Source of the DNA: Mogibacterium diversum
GTDB taxonomy: Bacteria; Bacillota; Clostridia; Peptostreptococcales; Anaerovoracaceae
DNA length: 64,000 bases
Reading direction: 5' to 3'
Assembly: GCF_002998925.1 (NCBI RefSeq)
Contig: NZ_CP027228.1
Coordinates: 1,736,001-1,800,000 of the forward strand
The notes below the pieces were generated by a model, which worked only from the letters and a program-made list of their open reading frames with translations, was not told the origin of the DNA and did not search any database. The translations under genes and the position numbers were made by a program. Below, piece after piece: positions 14,870 to 26,200 of this stretch. Numbering within the stretch: the first letter of the stretch is position 1; each line of letters begins with the position of its first letter.

Positions 14870-17085
14870 TGAATAAGAAGACTTTAATGAAAAAGCTCTC
14901 TTCCTTGCTGATAATCCTCGCCATCTTGATACAGATGTTTCCGATTGCTACGTATGCACAGGAAAACGCGACACGCACAACTCGGGCTAGACATGTCAGA
15001 GCACTTAGAGCAGGGGCTCCAGAAACCTATGTGAAGTTCAGTATACGGTCTCACACTGGCGAAAATATAATGGGGCAGGTACAGTACAACCTCATGGAAG
15101 TGAGCGGTGGTTCTGAAAAGCTAAATAAAAATGGTTTTGTGAGCTTTGTGAAACCAGATGTTGAATTTACAGGGCTAAAGCTAAACACTACATATAAGAT
15201 GTACATAAAAAATGTACCACAAGGATACGAGAGGCCAGTTCAGAGTGTTGCGGAGTTTTACTTCGACACATCGGGAATTCACTTCACTAAAGGTAGTGGA
15301 GGCATAGTCCTCCGTCAAACTGCTGAGTCTGCAAAAGTCGGAATGGGATTCTTTGTACAGGATACGTCTGGCGCTGCAGTTAAGCCTGTAACCTTTGAAC
15401 TAACAAAGGAAGGCGATAACGGCGACACTGCCATAAGCATTCAGGCCAAGCCTGGGGCTGGGAATAGGTACGATATCGATATTACAAAGCGTGATATCGA
15501 GCTTAATAAGAAGTATAAGCTGAAAATTAAGAGTGCACCGAGCAAATACCAGCTTCCTACAGGCAATGTAGCTGAATTCTATTTCTCTAATGAGGATGGA
15601 AAGCTATTCATAAGGTTTACAAAGGGCGGTAATACTGCAATTCTGAAGAAGGTTGGTGAACAAGATAAACCGCTTGCTGCTAATGAATACTACGGATTTG
15701 TAGGATACGGAGATAAGATCAAAGTGTCCAAGAGCAACGAAAGCTCATCTGGGGTAGAGGCATTTTGCATTAGAGCAGAGGATACTTTCCCGGGCTTCGG
15801 AGACAATGCCGTATATAAGGAGTACATCAACGATGCGGATGCTCTATATAGATCAGCTCAGAGACCTAGAGTTGGTAAAAAAGAGCTCTACGACGCAATG
15901 CGTAAGATTTATTACTACTGCGAAACGCACAAGGATGAACTCCTGAAGGATTACGGACTCAACGATGCGGGATTCTGGAGAGATTCAGTAGATCACGACC
16001 AGGATTATGGATACTATAAAACGATGCAGGAGGCATTTTGGTACTACTCAAATAGCCTGGATGATATAAAAACATATAGTCTGGGCTCTAATGAGTACAC
16101 CAGGATGAAGACGGCAGTTAGCCACATCCTATCCGAGAGCAAGAAGGTTTCTGATGCGGAGATGAAATCCGTTAAGGTCAAGACATATATTACAGAGATG
16201 ACTGGCAAACATTCTCAGCCATACCAGCAGCTGGTTTCGTTCGAGCTGAACAGAACGACTGAAATCAATGTGCTTAAGGTGGACGAGTCAGAGACAGCGC
16301 TTAACGGAGCTGTATTCAAGCTTGAGAAGCTTGATGATGCATCATTTACACCTATGTATGTCGGCAGAAACCAGAATATCTCGCAGTTCAAGTTCGAAGG
16401 GCTAAGTGCTGGCGAATATCGCCTCACGGAGGAGAAGACGCCGACAGGCTACAAGTCATTAGATGGACCGATTGCCTTTAAGATTGAGGAACAGAACAAA
16501 AAGTTCACTATCACGCAGACTTCGACCAATCCACTAGTAACCTTAAGCGGAACTAGTATGACATTTAAAGTTAAGAACGAAAAGCTTAAGACCAGAATTA
16601 CTGTTAACAAGAAGTGGTTTGATGTTGATGGACAAGAGGTGCAGCGCTCAGCTGGGTCAATCACCTACAACTTGATGCAGGTTTCGACGAGTGCGAACGG
16701 GACGACTTCAGAGAAGGTATATAAGGCTGGAGAGACACTGTCAGCTTCAGATAACTGGACGAAAACCTATACGGATTTACCGGTGTCAGGAAAATCGGAC
16801 AATGGCGATGACGTTACTTACGGTTACTACGTAGTTGAGACGGCCGTGCCAGATTACGGTACTAGCTACAGCAATAGTAACGGTGCAGAAGTTCAGACGC
16901 CAAAGGATGCAGCGGTTTCATCAGGAACTATTACAATCAAAAATACTGAGAATATGAGGTTCCTACTACCTGAGACTGGCGGTCTTGGGAGAACCGTACT
17001 GTATATCGCAGGGGTGATACTCGTGCTTATATCGGCAGGGGTGATTATCACTAGGAAGAATCGTGTAAAGAACGGTACGAAATAA
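14869..17085 (+). CDS. pilus tip adhesin with internal thioester domain, LPETGG
   Basis: The 738-residue protein has a signal peptide ending near residue 31. Two related beta-rich repeats follow (about 52-150 and 155-262; each ends with V-A-E-F-Y-F then F-T-K-G). A thioester-type domain lies at about 270-460. Its likely thioester pair is Cys300 (E-A-F-C-I-R) and Gln387 (M-Q-E-A-F-W-Y-Y-S), the motif of covalent host-binding adhesins such as Cpa and SfbI. Two Cna-B domains lie at about 463-545 (with the E-box Y-R-L-T-E-E-K-T-P-T-G-Y) and 575-690, and LPETGG starts at 700. As the largest, last gene with the adhesive domain near its N-terminus it is most likely the pilus tip. A terminator follows. 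Confidence 0.82.
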   Translation: MNKKTLMKKLSSLLIILAILIQMFPIATYAQENATRTTRARHVRALRAGAPETYVKFSIRSHTGENIMGQVQYNLMEVSGGSEKLNKNGFVSFVKPDVEFTGLKLNTTYKMYIKNVPQGYERPVQSVAEFYFDTSGIHFTKGSGGIVLRQTAESAKVGMGFFVQDTSGAAVKPVTFELTKEGDNGDTAISIQAKPGAGNRYDIDITKRDIELNKKYKLKIKSAPSKYQLPTGNVAEFYFSNEDGKLFIRFTKGGNTAILKKVGEQDKPLAANEYYGFVGYGDKIKVSKSNESSSGVEAFCIRAEDTFPGFGDNAVYKEYINDADALYRSAQRPRVGKKELYDAMRKIYYYCETHKDELLKDYGLNDAGFWRDSVDHDQDYGYYKTMQEAFWYYSNSLDDIKTYSLGSNEYTRMKTAVSHILSESKKVSDAEMKSVKVKTYITEMTGKHSQPYQQLVSFELNRTTEINVLKVDESETALNGAVFKLEKLDDASFTPMYVGRNQNISQFKFEGLSAGEYRLTEEKTPTGYKSLDGPIAFKIEEQNKKFTITQTSTNPLVTLSGTSMTFKVKNEKLKTRITVNKKWFDVDGQEVQRSAGSITYNLMQVSTSANGTTSEKVYKAGETLSASDNWTKTYTDLPVSGKSDNGDDVTYGYYVVETAVPDYGTSYSNSNGAEVQTPKDAAVSSGTITIKNTENMRFLLPETGGLGRTVLYIAGVILVLISAGVIITRKNRVKNGTK

Positions 17086-17091
17086 GAAGCT

Positions 17092-17128
17092 AGAGAGCGA
17101 CTGCTTTATGTGGTTGCTCTCTTTTTTA
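17092..17128 (+). terminator. terminator of the pilus operon
   Basis: AGAGAGCGAC (17092-17101) pairs with GTTGCTCTCT (17113-17122), with one wobble, followed by six T. Confidence 0.85.
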
Positions 17129-17407
17129 TTGGACTGCTAAAAAAACAAAAACATTAAAAAAACAAGGTTAAAAAACAAAGAAAAGTTGTAGTAAATACCA
17201 ATTATATCGATTTTGCAATATTAAGTAGCGTATATGCAATTTGCATAATAGTGGACTTTCGTGTAAAATAAACGAAATTAGTTAAGAATTACTTATATGA
17301 TGCAGTAGTGCGTTATATAGAGGGTTTTTGCATTATATCGTTAAAAGCTACGCTGTGCATTTTGGTGCATGTGCAGCTTAAGATAAGTGTATTTATAAGG
17401 AGGGATT
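17129..17407 (+). promoter_or_regulatory. leader region of the amber-interrupted adhesin gene
   Basis: No gene is visible between the pilus terminator and the next adhesin. The stretch holds a perfect 7-1-7 palindrome (TATGCAA-T-TTGCATA, 17233-17247). Just before the start is a hairpin whose arms AAGCT (17345-17349) and AGCTT (17375-17379) enclose GC and TGCA pairings. AAGGAGGG precedes the ATG. I cannot place the promoter with confidence. Confidence 0.45.
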
Positions 17408-20400
17408 ATGAAGGCAATTAGAAACAAAGCGCTGTCTATACTGTGCTTGATGGCCATGATTATCACAACTGTGATATCTGGTATTCCATCAGTAAATGCG
17501 GCGGCTTCAGGTGCGTCATCTGGAACCAGTGCGTCAGTTTTCTCTGACACGATTAATTTTGGTCAGAGCGGTTCACTTACGCTAAACCTAAAGCCTACCT
17601 CGCCTACGACAGTAAGGACAGAAACTAATATCACTACAGGAATTGAAATCGATGCGACGGCGCTGACGAAGCCAGTCGAGGGCTTGTATCTCGAGATTGA
17701 AGTGCCGACAAAGCAGACATCGAAGAATCAGAACGATACCAACAATATCGCTGAAGGGACGTACTTGGATAACTTCGCGACACCAGCTGCCAAGACGCAG
17801 CCTATTATCAAGTCAGAAGAGACAATCGTGACTAACGATGGGAAGACTATTAAGCGAATTTATCTGAACAAGATAGACAACACGGTAAGATTGCAGCTTC
17901 CATATGTAATGAGCTTTGCAGACAAGACTACACCTAGTGATTTTAAGCTTAAGCCAGTGGTTCGCATGTATAGTGCTGATGGCACTAAGCTTTCTACACT
18001 TGAGGATAAGACTTATGGTGTTACTTATCCAAAGCCATGGCTCATGAAGATAGTTGCGGGAGAAGAGACTGACGATCAACTCGTATACGGTGGTACATCT
18101 AGCAGGACGAATCCTTCGTCTATTTCAGAAGATGGGGCATCGGATATTAACTACAACTTTAAATTGTATCAAGATTACAGAGCATATCGCTCAATTATAA
18201 TCACTGATAAGCTTCCGACATATGTTGATAGCGCAGGCAATACAAGGACTGCAAAGTTTGATCCGGCAAAGAACCCTAACTGGACTCTAAGCGCCGACGG
18301 TAAGACGGTTACTCTAAGATTCGACATACCTACGGGTGTTAGGGATTTGCGCGATTACATCAGGGATAATCTGCCAGCTTATTCAAATCTCAAGCTGTCA
18401 TTCCCAGGTGCAAAGTACATGAATGGATCTAATAGAGTAAACTTTACGAACACTGCAGAGATGCAGGGAATTCCATTTAACCCGGGCACAGCTGAGGCTA
18501 CTGTCGGGAAAGTCGCTGGAAATGAACATAATTTTGACGATGATACGAAGCGTTTCCGCTTAGCAGGTGATGACTACAACGGCGATGGAATGCTCGGAAA
18601 GAAAGGGCCGCTTACCATTCCGTTCGATAAGAACAGTCTCGCGGTAAGATAGCTGGAATATGCTATCAAGCTGGTTAACAAGCTCGATAGACCGCTTACA
18701 GACATTGAAATTTATGAGGACGTTCAGAACACTGGCGGTCGTCTATTTATGACGATGATAACTGGAAACCTCGTAGGTGTAGGGTCGAGAGCAAACCTCA
18801 ATCTCTCACAGCTAGAGCTAAGAGGCTATAAAGCTGACGGAACGTACGACGTTATTCCACTTACTAACAATGGTGCAGCGTGGCTATTTAAAGGCGAGGT
18901 AAATGCTGACAGCAAGGAAAAGCTACAGTCATACCTTGATCAGATTAATCAGGGCACATTAGATCCTGCAAATGCTGGTGCAGTTGATCCTAAGTACAAG
19001 AGAGTGGGTCTATACCTCAAGGATTTCACACTCGCACCTTCGGCAAACTTAGAGTTTAACCTCAAGATGATGTTTATCAATCCTTTTGGGGAAACCTATA
19101 ACGATAGACCTATCAACAATACGGTTAAGGCTGATGTCAACAGGGTTAACGAAGATGGCTCCAAGACGAAGATGGATCTGTCTGGTAGCTGGAACTCGTA
19201 CTTTACTCCTTTCACCGAGAAGGTGTGGTTAGGTAAGGAAACTCGCAATCAGAGGGTGGGGATGCCAAACGAGAGATTCACTGCCAGGGTAGGTTTTAGG
19301 CTTGATACACTCTCTGGAGCGCGCTACCTTAAGAATCCAACATTCGTTGACCTACTGCCAACCGGTGTTTCGTATGATCAGCTTACACATGTTGACCCGA
19401 TAGTTGGTTCGAAACCAGTTCAGTCGGTGGAGTTCATTAAGAACTATAACGAGACTGGCCGCGATGCGGTTAAAATTGTTCTACCTTCAGGCTACGTATA
19501 TGAATATGCGAATATGTCTTATGATATTGTCGATCTATATGTCAACAATGACGTAATACCTAGCAAGGCGGAGAATGATCAGTTAAATAATAATAATGAT
19601 GTTTATTTCTACGCCGATAACTGGACAAAGGGAACGCCAGCAGATTTCGCTGGTCTCTATAATACGAACAACTTCGTAAAAGACACACTAGACATCAATA
19701 TAAATGGTGTCGTGGATGAGACTATACTAAAGGCAACTGCCAAGGTTCTGGGTAACAACGTAGAGAGTATTCAGTCGGACAAGCACATAAGAAGCCTCGA
19801 GCCTAATACTCCAGGCGGTGCTGCTGTATACGGAAGAGCATTTACAAGAAATACTATCTCGACAGATTTTGCCGATGTGACAAACACGAGCGGATTATTC
19901 CAGTATCGCCTAAGTGTTCGTAACTATTACAACATGGCGATGGATAAAATCCTCATGTATGACGTGTTCCCACATGTAGGCGATGGCAGAAATTCTGCAT
20001 TTAGCAACACCCTTCAGGGACCACTCGAGCTAAAGATCGGTTCTACAGATGTAAGCGATAAGTACGATATATATTACCGTACGGATAGATACCCTGATAG
20101 AACGGACAAAAACGAGCTAAATAGCTCTGCTTGGACTAAGAACCCTGGGGACTACACCAAGGTTAAGGCTATCAAGATTGTAGGTAAGAATGGTACGACT
20201 TTGGAGCCGTACACAGTTCTGTCTGCATATCTCACGATGAAGGCACCAACTTATGATCCTAAGCTATCAGAGGCTGTTGCTAACAACACATTCAGTGTTA
20301 TATATAACGACGAAGTAAAGCTTCGTGAGACCGATGTTGTTTCTAACAAGCTGATTGATAAGATGGATGTTGAAGCAACTAAGAAGTGGGTTGATACTGA

Positions 20401-21442
20401 GGGCAATGAAATTGCAACTCCGGATGTTAACGAAATTACGGTAAAACTCTTTGCCAATGGCGAAGATACTGGTAAGACCGCTAAGCTGACAGCAGCGAAT
20501 AACTGGAAAGCAAAGTTCACACAGCTTCGCCAGTACACCGTAGTTCAGAATAATGATGGCACTACAACTAAGACACCAATCGTTTATACGGTGAAGGAAG
20601 CTAACCAGAACGGAAATAACAAAGTAACATATAGTGGCAAGACATATGACGTTACAGCTAATTCTGTTCAGGTAAACCCAGCTTCGCCAACAGAGCAGTT
20701 AGGCATCACCATCACCAATACGATGGAGCAGGAGAAGGTAGAAGTTTCAGGAACTAAGACATGGGATGATAACTTCAACCAGGATGGCAAGCGTCCGACA
20801 TCAATCAAGGTGAACCTACTTGCTAATGGCTCAAAGGTGCAGGAAAAGACTGTGAACGCTGACAGCAACTGGACATATACATTTGCAAACCTACCTAAGT
20901 ACAAGTCAGGACAGGAGATTACATACACAGTTACAGAGGAAGCTGTAGATGGATATACGGCTACAATAAATGGCTATGACATCAGTAATAAGCATAAGCC
21001 AGAGTATATTGATATCCCTGTAGAGAAGGTTTGGGTGAACGATAACAGTGTAATCAGCAGCCGTCCTAACAAGATCCATGTAAAGCTTTATGCTAACGAT
21101 GAGATGATTGAGGAGCGCGATATCAAGGCAGCTGATAACTGGAAGCATACATTTGCAAACCTACCTAAGTACAAAGGTGGCAAGGAGATTAAGTATGCTA
21201 TAAAGGAAGATGCTGTAGGTGGATACACCACTAAGGTTACCGGAGATTCAGCTGGCTTTGTGATCACTAACACGTATGAGCCAGAGAAGCCAAACGTGCC
21301 AAAGACACCAGATAAGCCTAAGAAGACAGGACTACCTAAGACTGGAGATAGCGCAATACTAGTATTCTATGCAGGTGTGCTTCTACTTGCACTCGCAGGG
21401 CTAGCACTTTTAATCAGAATGAGAAAGAAAATAAGTGAATAA
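17408..21442 (+). pseudogene. large LPKTGD adhesin interrupted by one in-frame TAG
   Basis: Reading from ATG 17408, codon 415 (18650-18652) is TAG, but the same frame stays open on both sides to 21442. The 32 codons between the TAG and the next ATG (18749) continue the protein sensibly (L-E-Y-A-I-K-L-V-N-K-L-D-R-P-L). Without the stop the product would have about 1344 residues. It has a signal peptide, a long adhesin region, three Cna-B domains (about 20370-20720, 20732-20990 and 21004-21285) and L-P-K-T-G-D from residue 1309. A single C-to-T or similar change explains the TAG (CAG would give Gln). The 5' part alone would be secreted but unanchored. The 3' part lacks a signal peptide and ribosome site. 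Confidence 0.85.
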
Positions 21443-21487
21443 TTATCAGTTTTGAGGTTTAATGTCTTGTGTATTAATTAAGAAATC

Positions 21488-21530
21488 GAGCATGATTGAT
21501 TACTAAAATTGTCAATCGTGCTCTTTTTTT
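21488..21530 (+). terminator. terminator after the amber-interrupted adhesin
   Basis: GAGCATGATTGA (21488-21499) pairs with TCAATCGTGCTC (21512-21523), followed by seven T. Confidence 0.88.
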
Positions 21531-21638
21531 GTGCAAAGTGAAAGATATAAAGATATGATATTGAAATAAATATACATAATTGGTAAACTTAACAGGAGTT
21601 AGGAAATTAGCGTGTAAATAATTGCAAAGGAAAGGATT

Positions 21639-23060
21639 ATGAAAAGAGTAAGAGATTTTATTGGATATCTACTATCTCTAGTTATGATAGTAGGACTCAT
21701 GCTGCCTTTGGCGAGCATGGATGTAAACGCTGCTACACCTAGAGAGGTGACAGCACGTGTAACTAAATTTACTATTCAGAATATTGCTGGAACAGACAAG
21801 AATAGTGTATATAAGGGAGATACATTCTTCCTAGCTATGGAGTGGGATGCTAGTGCTAATGGCGCTAATATGCGTGCAGGTGATTATTTCGATATCAAAC
21901 TGCCTGATCAGGTGTTCTATCCAAACGGCGCAGCGGCACTAGACTTCGATATATACGATTTAAATGGTAATACAGTGGTTGGAAGGGCTCACATTACACC
22001 GGGCGCAAACAACCGCGGCGGAAAAGTCAGAATCACGTTCAACAATTGGGTGAACGGAAGAGAAGATGTAAAGGGCAAGATTAGTATAACCGCAAAACTT
22101 GAACTAAGCCAGATTACTATAGATTCAAACAACACGCTAGTTGTTACGGTTGGCTCTCAGGTCTATCCAGTGACTATACGCGTTGATGGCCCTGGAATAC
22201 TTCCACCTGAGGTTCTAGGTAAGTGGGGTAGTGCAGCAGCAAGTGCCAATGAAGCTAACTGGGTTGTACGTATAAATCACAAGAAAGACACGCTGACTAA
22301 CCTTGTAATTTCCGACAAACTCACCGATGGTCGAGGCGACGAGACATATATACCTGGAAGCTTTGTTTTGACAGAGACCACTATAGATGCAAGGGGATAT
22401 GAGCATGGTACCCCAACAGTCGTTAATCTGACAGGAAAGCTCAACCTCGCTGCAGACGGAAGATCGTTCAGTATAAGGATGGGAAATGTTGCTCAGAAGC
22501 AGTACATACTCACCTACCGTTCGACTTATCACCCTGGTACGCTACTCAAGAACCTGGCGCAGCTCGTTTCTAGTGAACAGAGCACACAAATCGTTTCTAA
22601 CTACAAGGTTATGGATTCATCGGGAGATGCTAGCGGAATCTACTCCAAGACGACTGTAAAGGTTGAGAAGAAGTGGGTTGGCAAGGCAAAGGATTCCGTA
22701 ACTGTCAAGCTGTATGCAGACGGTGCAGATACTGGAAAGTCAGTAGTTCTAAATGCAGCAAATCAGTGGAAGGGCGAGTTCACAAATGTACGCAAGTACA
22801 ATGACGATGGCGATAGGATTGAGTATACCGTTAAAGAGGCAGACGTCTCGGGATATACAGCAAAGGTCACTGGAACACAGGAAGACGGATTTACAGTGAC
22901 AAACACAGAGATTCCACCATCGACTCCAGGTCCTAAGACACCAAAGAGCAGACTTACACCTAAGACTGGAGACAGCAATGGTATCGGAATGTATGGACTG
23001 ATTTTACTATCGGCTATTACGGTTACAGGCGGACTGCTTATGAGAAGAAAGAGTCTCTAG
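21639..23060 (+). CDS. wall-anchored adhesin with Ig-like region and one Cna-B domain, TPKTGD
   Basis: The 473-residue secreted protein has a signal peptide ending at about residue 30 (V-N-A-A-T). Two beta-sandwich domains follow at about 35-330, of the kind found in collagen- or fibrinogen-binding MSCRAMM proteins (V-Y-K-G-D-T-F-F-L ... G-D-Y-F-D-I-K-L-P; T-L-T-N-L-V-I-S-D-K-L). One Cna-B domain lies at about 338-425 (V-E-K-K-W-V-G ... I-E-Y-T-V-K-E). T-P-K-T-G-D starts at 440, then a hydrophobic helix and R-R-K tail. The ligand is unknown. It has its own terminator and is probably transcribed alone. Confidence 0.83.
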   Translation: MKRVRDFIGYLLSLVMIVGLMLPLASMDVNAATPREVTARVTKFTIQNIAGTDKNSVYKGDTFFLAMEWDASANGANMRAGDYFDIKLPDQVFYPNGAAALDFDIYDLNGNTVVGRAHITPGANNRGGKVRITFNNWVNGREDVKGKISITAKLELSQITIDSNNTLVVTVGSQVYPVTIRVDGPGILPPEVLGKWGSAAASANEANWVVRINHKKDTLTNLVISDKLTDGRGDETYIPGSFVLTETTIDARGYEHGTPTVVNLTGKLNLAADGRSFSIRMGNVAQKQYILTYRSTYHPGTLLKNLAQLVSSEQSTQIVSNYKVMDSSGDASGIYSKTTVKVEKKWVGKAKDSVTVKLYADGADTGKSVVLNAANQWKGEFTNVRKYNDDGDRIEYTVKEADVSGYTAKVTGTQEDGFTVTNTEIPPSTPGPKTPKSRLTPKTGDSNGIGMYGLILLSAITVTGGLLMRRKSL

Positions 23061-23106
23061 GTTCACGATAACTATCAGATAACATTGTATTTTTTTAGAA
23101 CAATAT

Positions 23107-23140
23107 AAAAAGGGCGGTGCTATTTGGCACCGTCCTTTTC
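23107..23140 (+). terminator. terminator after the 473-residue adhesin
   Basis: AAAAGGGCGGTGC (about 23108-23120) pairs with GCACCGTCCTTTT (23127-23139). Confidence 0.85.
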
Positions 23141-23295
23141 TAGTGTCTAAAATCGCTGCAGTTATAGATGCTAGAATTATCAACAGATTTAAGCCTTGGG
23201 AATATAAATTAAACCGAAAAAGTCTAAAATTGAATAAATATGCGAATAATGATAAAATATGTTGATTATGTGCATGTTTTGTAAAAGGAGGACAT

Positions 23296-26200
23296 ATGAG
23301 TAAAACTATCTCAAAGATGCTATCTTGCGTACTTGCATTGATGGTAGTTATTACGGGCGTAGTACCGAGCATAGGCGAAGTCAGTGCAGCGACTACAGAC
23401 CTCAAAATCACTTCGGTTAAGGTTGTAAATACCGAAACTGGAGCTGTTGTTGCGGATCTTATGGCTGGCCAGAAGCCTAAACTAAATGTCGGAACGACGT
23501 ATTCTCTAGACGTGGATTACAATATTCCGCAGGAGTTACGAAATTCCGATACGTATTTTACTGCAACACTTGGAAATGGGCTTTATTTCAAGTCGTTACC
23601 GGGTGCTACATTTACACAGGGACCGATTACAGCAACTGGCTTTGAAGAACTTGTAAAGACACCGACAGGTACGGGAACATCACCATACAATTATCCGACG
23701 GCTGGTTCAAGTAAAGCGCGCTCAGGGGAGGTTACGTATAAGACTAAGAAGGGTCTTGATGCAGCAGCTTCTCACAAAGAGATGATTTTTACAGTCGATG
23801 AGGCGTATGTCAATCAGGATAAGAACCAGGTTTTAGCTGATGATATCAAGGTTAGGGTTGGTACGAGCACAACAAATGCGACTGATTCGAAGTCATATGA
23901 TGTGATTGCGGCGGATGAATTTACATATGCGTACTGGAATGACCAGAGCTCAGAGGTTATTTCGAAGGGGAACACCACTTCGATTATCCAGACGTCAACG
24001 TCTTTTTCGCATCAATGGCAGAATATCAGCGATAAAGCATTGACGAAAGCGAACAGCAAGACGACGGTCGAAATAGTATATCCTAAGGATGTTGAGCTCG
24101 TCGGGCTCGAAGAGACAGGTCTCTATCATGCAAACGGAACTGTTGAATCGACTACGATTGTGGGAGATAACAAAGTTTCCGTAGTGTCATGGAATGAACC
24201 TGGCTCATATAGCGGCGGACTTACATTCAAGCCGCACATCAAGGTTGACGCAAACAGCACGCGTGCAAATGGAAGTTCTTTTAACGTGCAGATTAAGAAT
24301 TTACATAAGACCGTGTGGAATGATACGCAAAATGCAGGCAGGACTAGCAAGAACAACGTGGCTAATCTCACAGTTCAGCTTATCGATGGATCTGATCCAG
24401 AATCCATAAAGAGCAGAACTACCGTTCAGAGTGCTCCAAACTGGTCATACAAGAAGAATGATTCTTACAATGTAAGATTGGGATCGCTTCTCATCAAGAA
24501 TGATCTTGCTATTCCATCTCGCAAGGCTAAGACTATCGAGATGAAGCTAGATACTACTAATAAGGCTATCATCAGAGGTGTGACTATTCCTTATAAAGCA
24601 GGAATGACGTATGGACCTATTCACTGGACTGCTTCTGATGGAACTAGCGGTACTGCTGATCCTAGCATCCTCGAGACATCCGGAGGGGTATCTGCGCTTA
24701 TCAAGAATACTAAGCTAGGGCTCGATATCAATACATCGATTAAGTCGATTAAGGTAGATATCGGCAAGCTTCCAGCTGGATATGACGGCATTAGACCTAA
24801 CGAGGATCTCCTAGATGGCAACAAACTTGGACCTGGCGAGTTTTACGGATGGAGCTACATACCAGCAGGAGTTTTCGGAACTTGGAAGAAGGGTGAGAAG
24901 GACGATGTAATAAGCACGATTAGCTTTTACAACTCTGACGAAACACCTACCGCAGCAGATACGGTTACAACTAAGGCAACTAGCAGAGCTCCTGAAGTTC
25001 TAAACGGCGTTGGAAACATAAACAAGACGCAGGTACTCGGAGGCGATGAGTTCAAGATAACTGGCCGCATCAACGATGCTAACTGGGATTGGAACCCGCT
25101 TCAGGAACCAGTGCTATATGTGATGATGCCAGAGGGCTTCAACTACAAGGATTTAACCATTACTAATGGTACCCTCGGAAGTCCTAAGTATGTAGGTGAA
25201 TATAGAGATGTGAACGGAACACCTGTTAGGGTGTGGAAGTACAATGTGGATATCGGCAGTGAGACTAGAGGTCAGTATCAACCAGACTTCTCGATCAAGT
25301 CGATGAACATGAGCATGACCGTCACACCTAATGAAAATGCTGCAAAGGGAACTTACCATATCAATGATTTCTTTGCATTTACCACCAAAGACTTCAAGGA
25401 AATCGATGCTGTGATTAAGCCTGAGAAGTGGGATAGAAGCAACTGGTCGACTAACAACAGCAGATATGCAAAGACGGAGAATGGCAAGGCAAAGAGCGTA
25501 TTTGACAGCAAGGTAAATTCCGGAGAGTTCATGGTATCGCTATCAGAAGGTCCTGGAGTTACAGTGCAGCAGGCAGCTGCAGTGCGAGGTGACTCAAAGC
25601 TTCTTGTCGAGGATAAAACTACTGGCGAGAACAAAGAGTATAAGTATGATCCGACTAGTGCAGAGACTAAGACGGATACTACGCCAGTACTCAAGAGAGG
25701 CGATAAGGCGACGCTGAGAGTTACTCTTAGAAATAATGCTGCTCAAGGACTAGATCATGCGAATGTATTCGTGCCACTACTTAAGAAGGATGCAAACTAC
25801 GGACAGAGCTTTAATCCAGAGGGCAAGAGCAATGTGCCACTCAAACTAGACTCTGTAAATGTTTCACCTAACTTCCGAGTGGAATACATCAAGCTTCACC
25901 CTGGTAAGACATATAATGTCAATAAGGCGCCAAGCGCTTCAGATTACGACGTAGTAACTGATCCAGCGGATGCGGATATGGTTCATCTAGTTTCGACTAA
26001 ACCTTTGGCGGAAGGTGACGGCGGCTCGATAGATGTTGTATATAAGGTAGCATCCGATCTGTCCTATGACTATAACGAGAAGATTGACGTTCTATCGCCG
26101 GTACTCGATTACGATATCAGCGGTAATAAATCAATTACTACGCTCGCAGCATCGGCTATCACAGTTTCTATTCCAGAGCCTGAGAAGGTAGAGGTTTCAG

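Noticed and set aside
18650..18652. Programmed readthrough or recoding of the TAG
   Set aside because: No recoding signal such as a downstream hairpin or selenocysteine/pyrrolysine context is evident, and TAG is used as a plain stop elsewhere in the window (for example at 1978-region and adhesin stops).
18653..21442. Treating the two halves of the interrupted adhesin as separate genes
   Set aside because: Both halves are in the same frame with a single TAG between them, the intervening codons read as normal protein, and the second half has no ribosome site or signal peptide.
11505..23220. A shared CCGAAAAAGT-type motif upstream of surface genes (about 11505 and 23212)
   Set aside because: Only about ten A-rich bases match and position relative to the starts differs, so I could not defend it as a regulatory motif.
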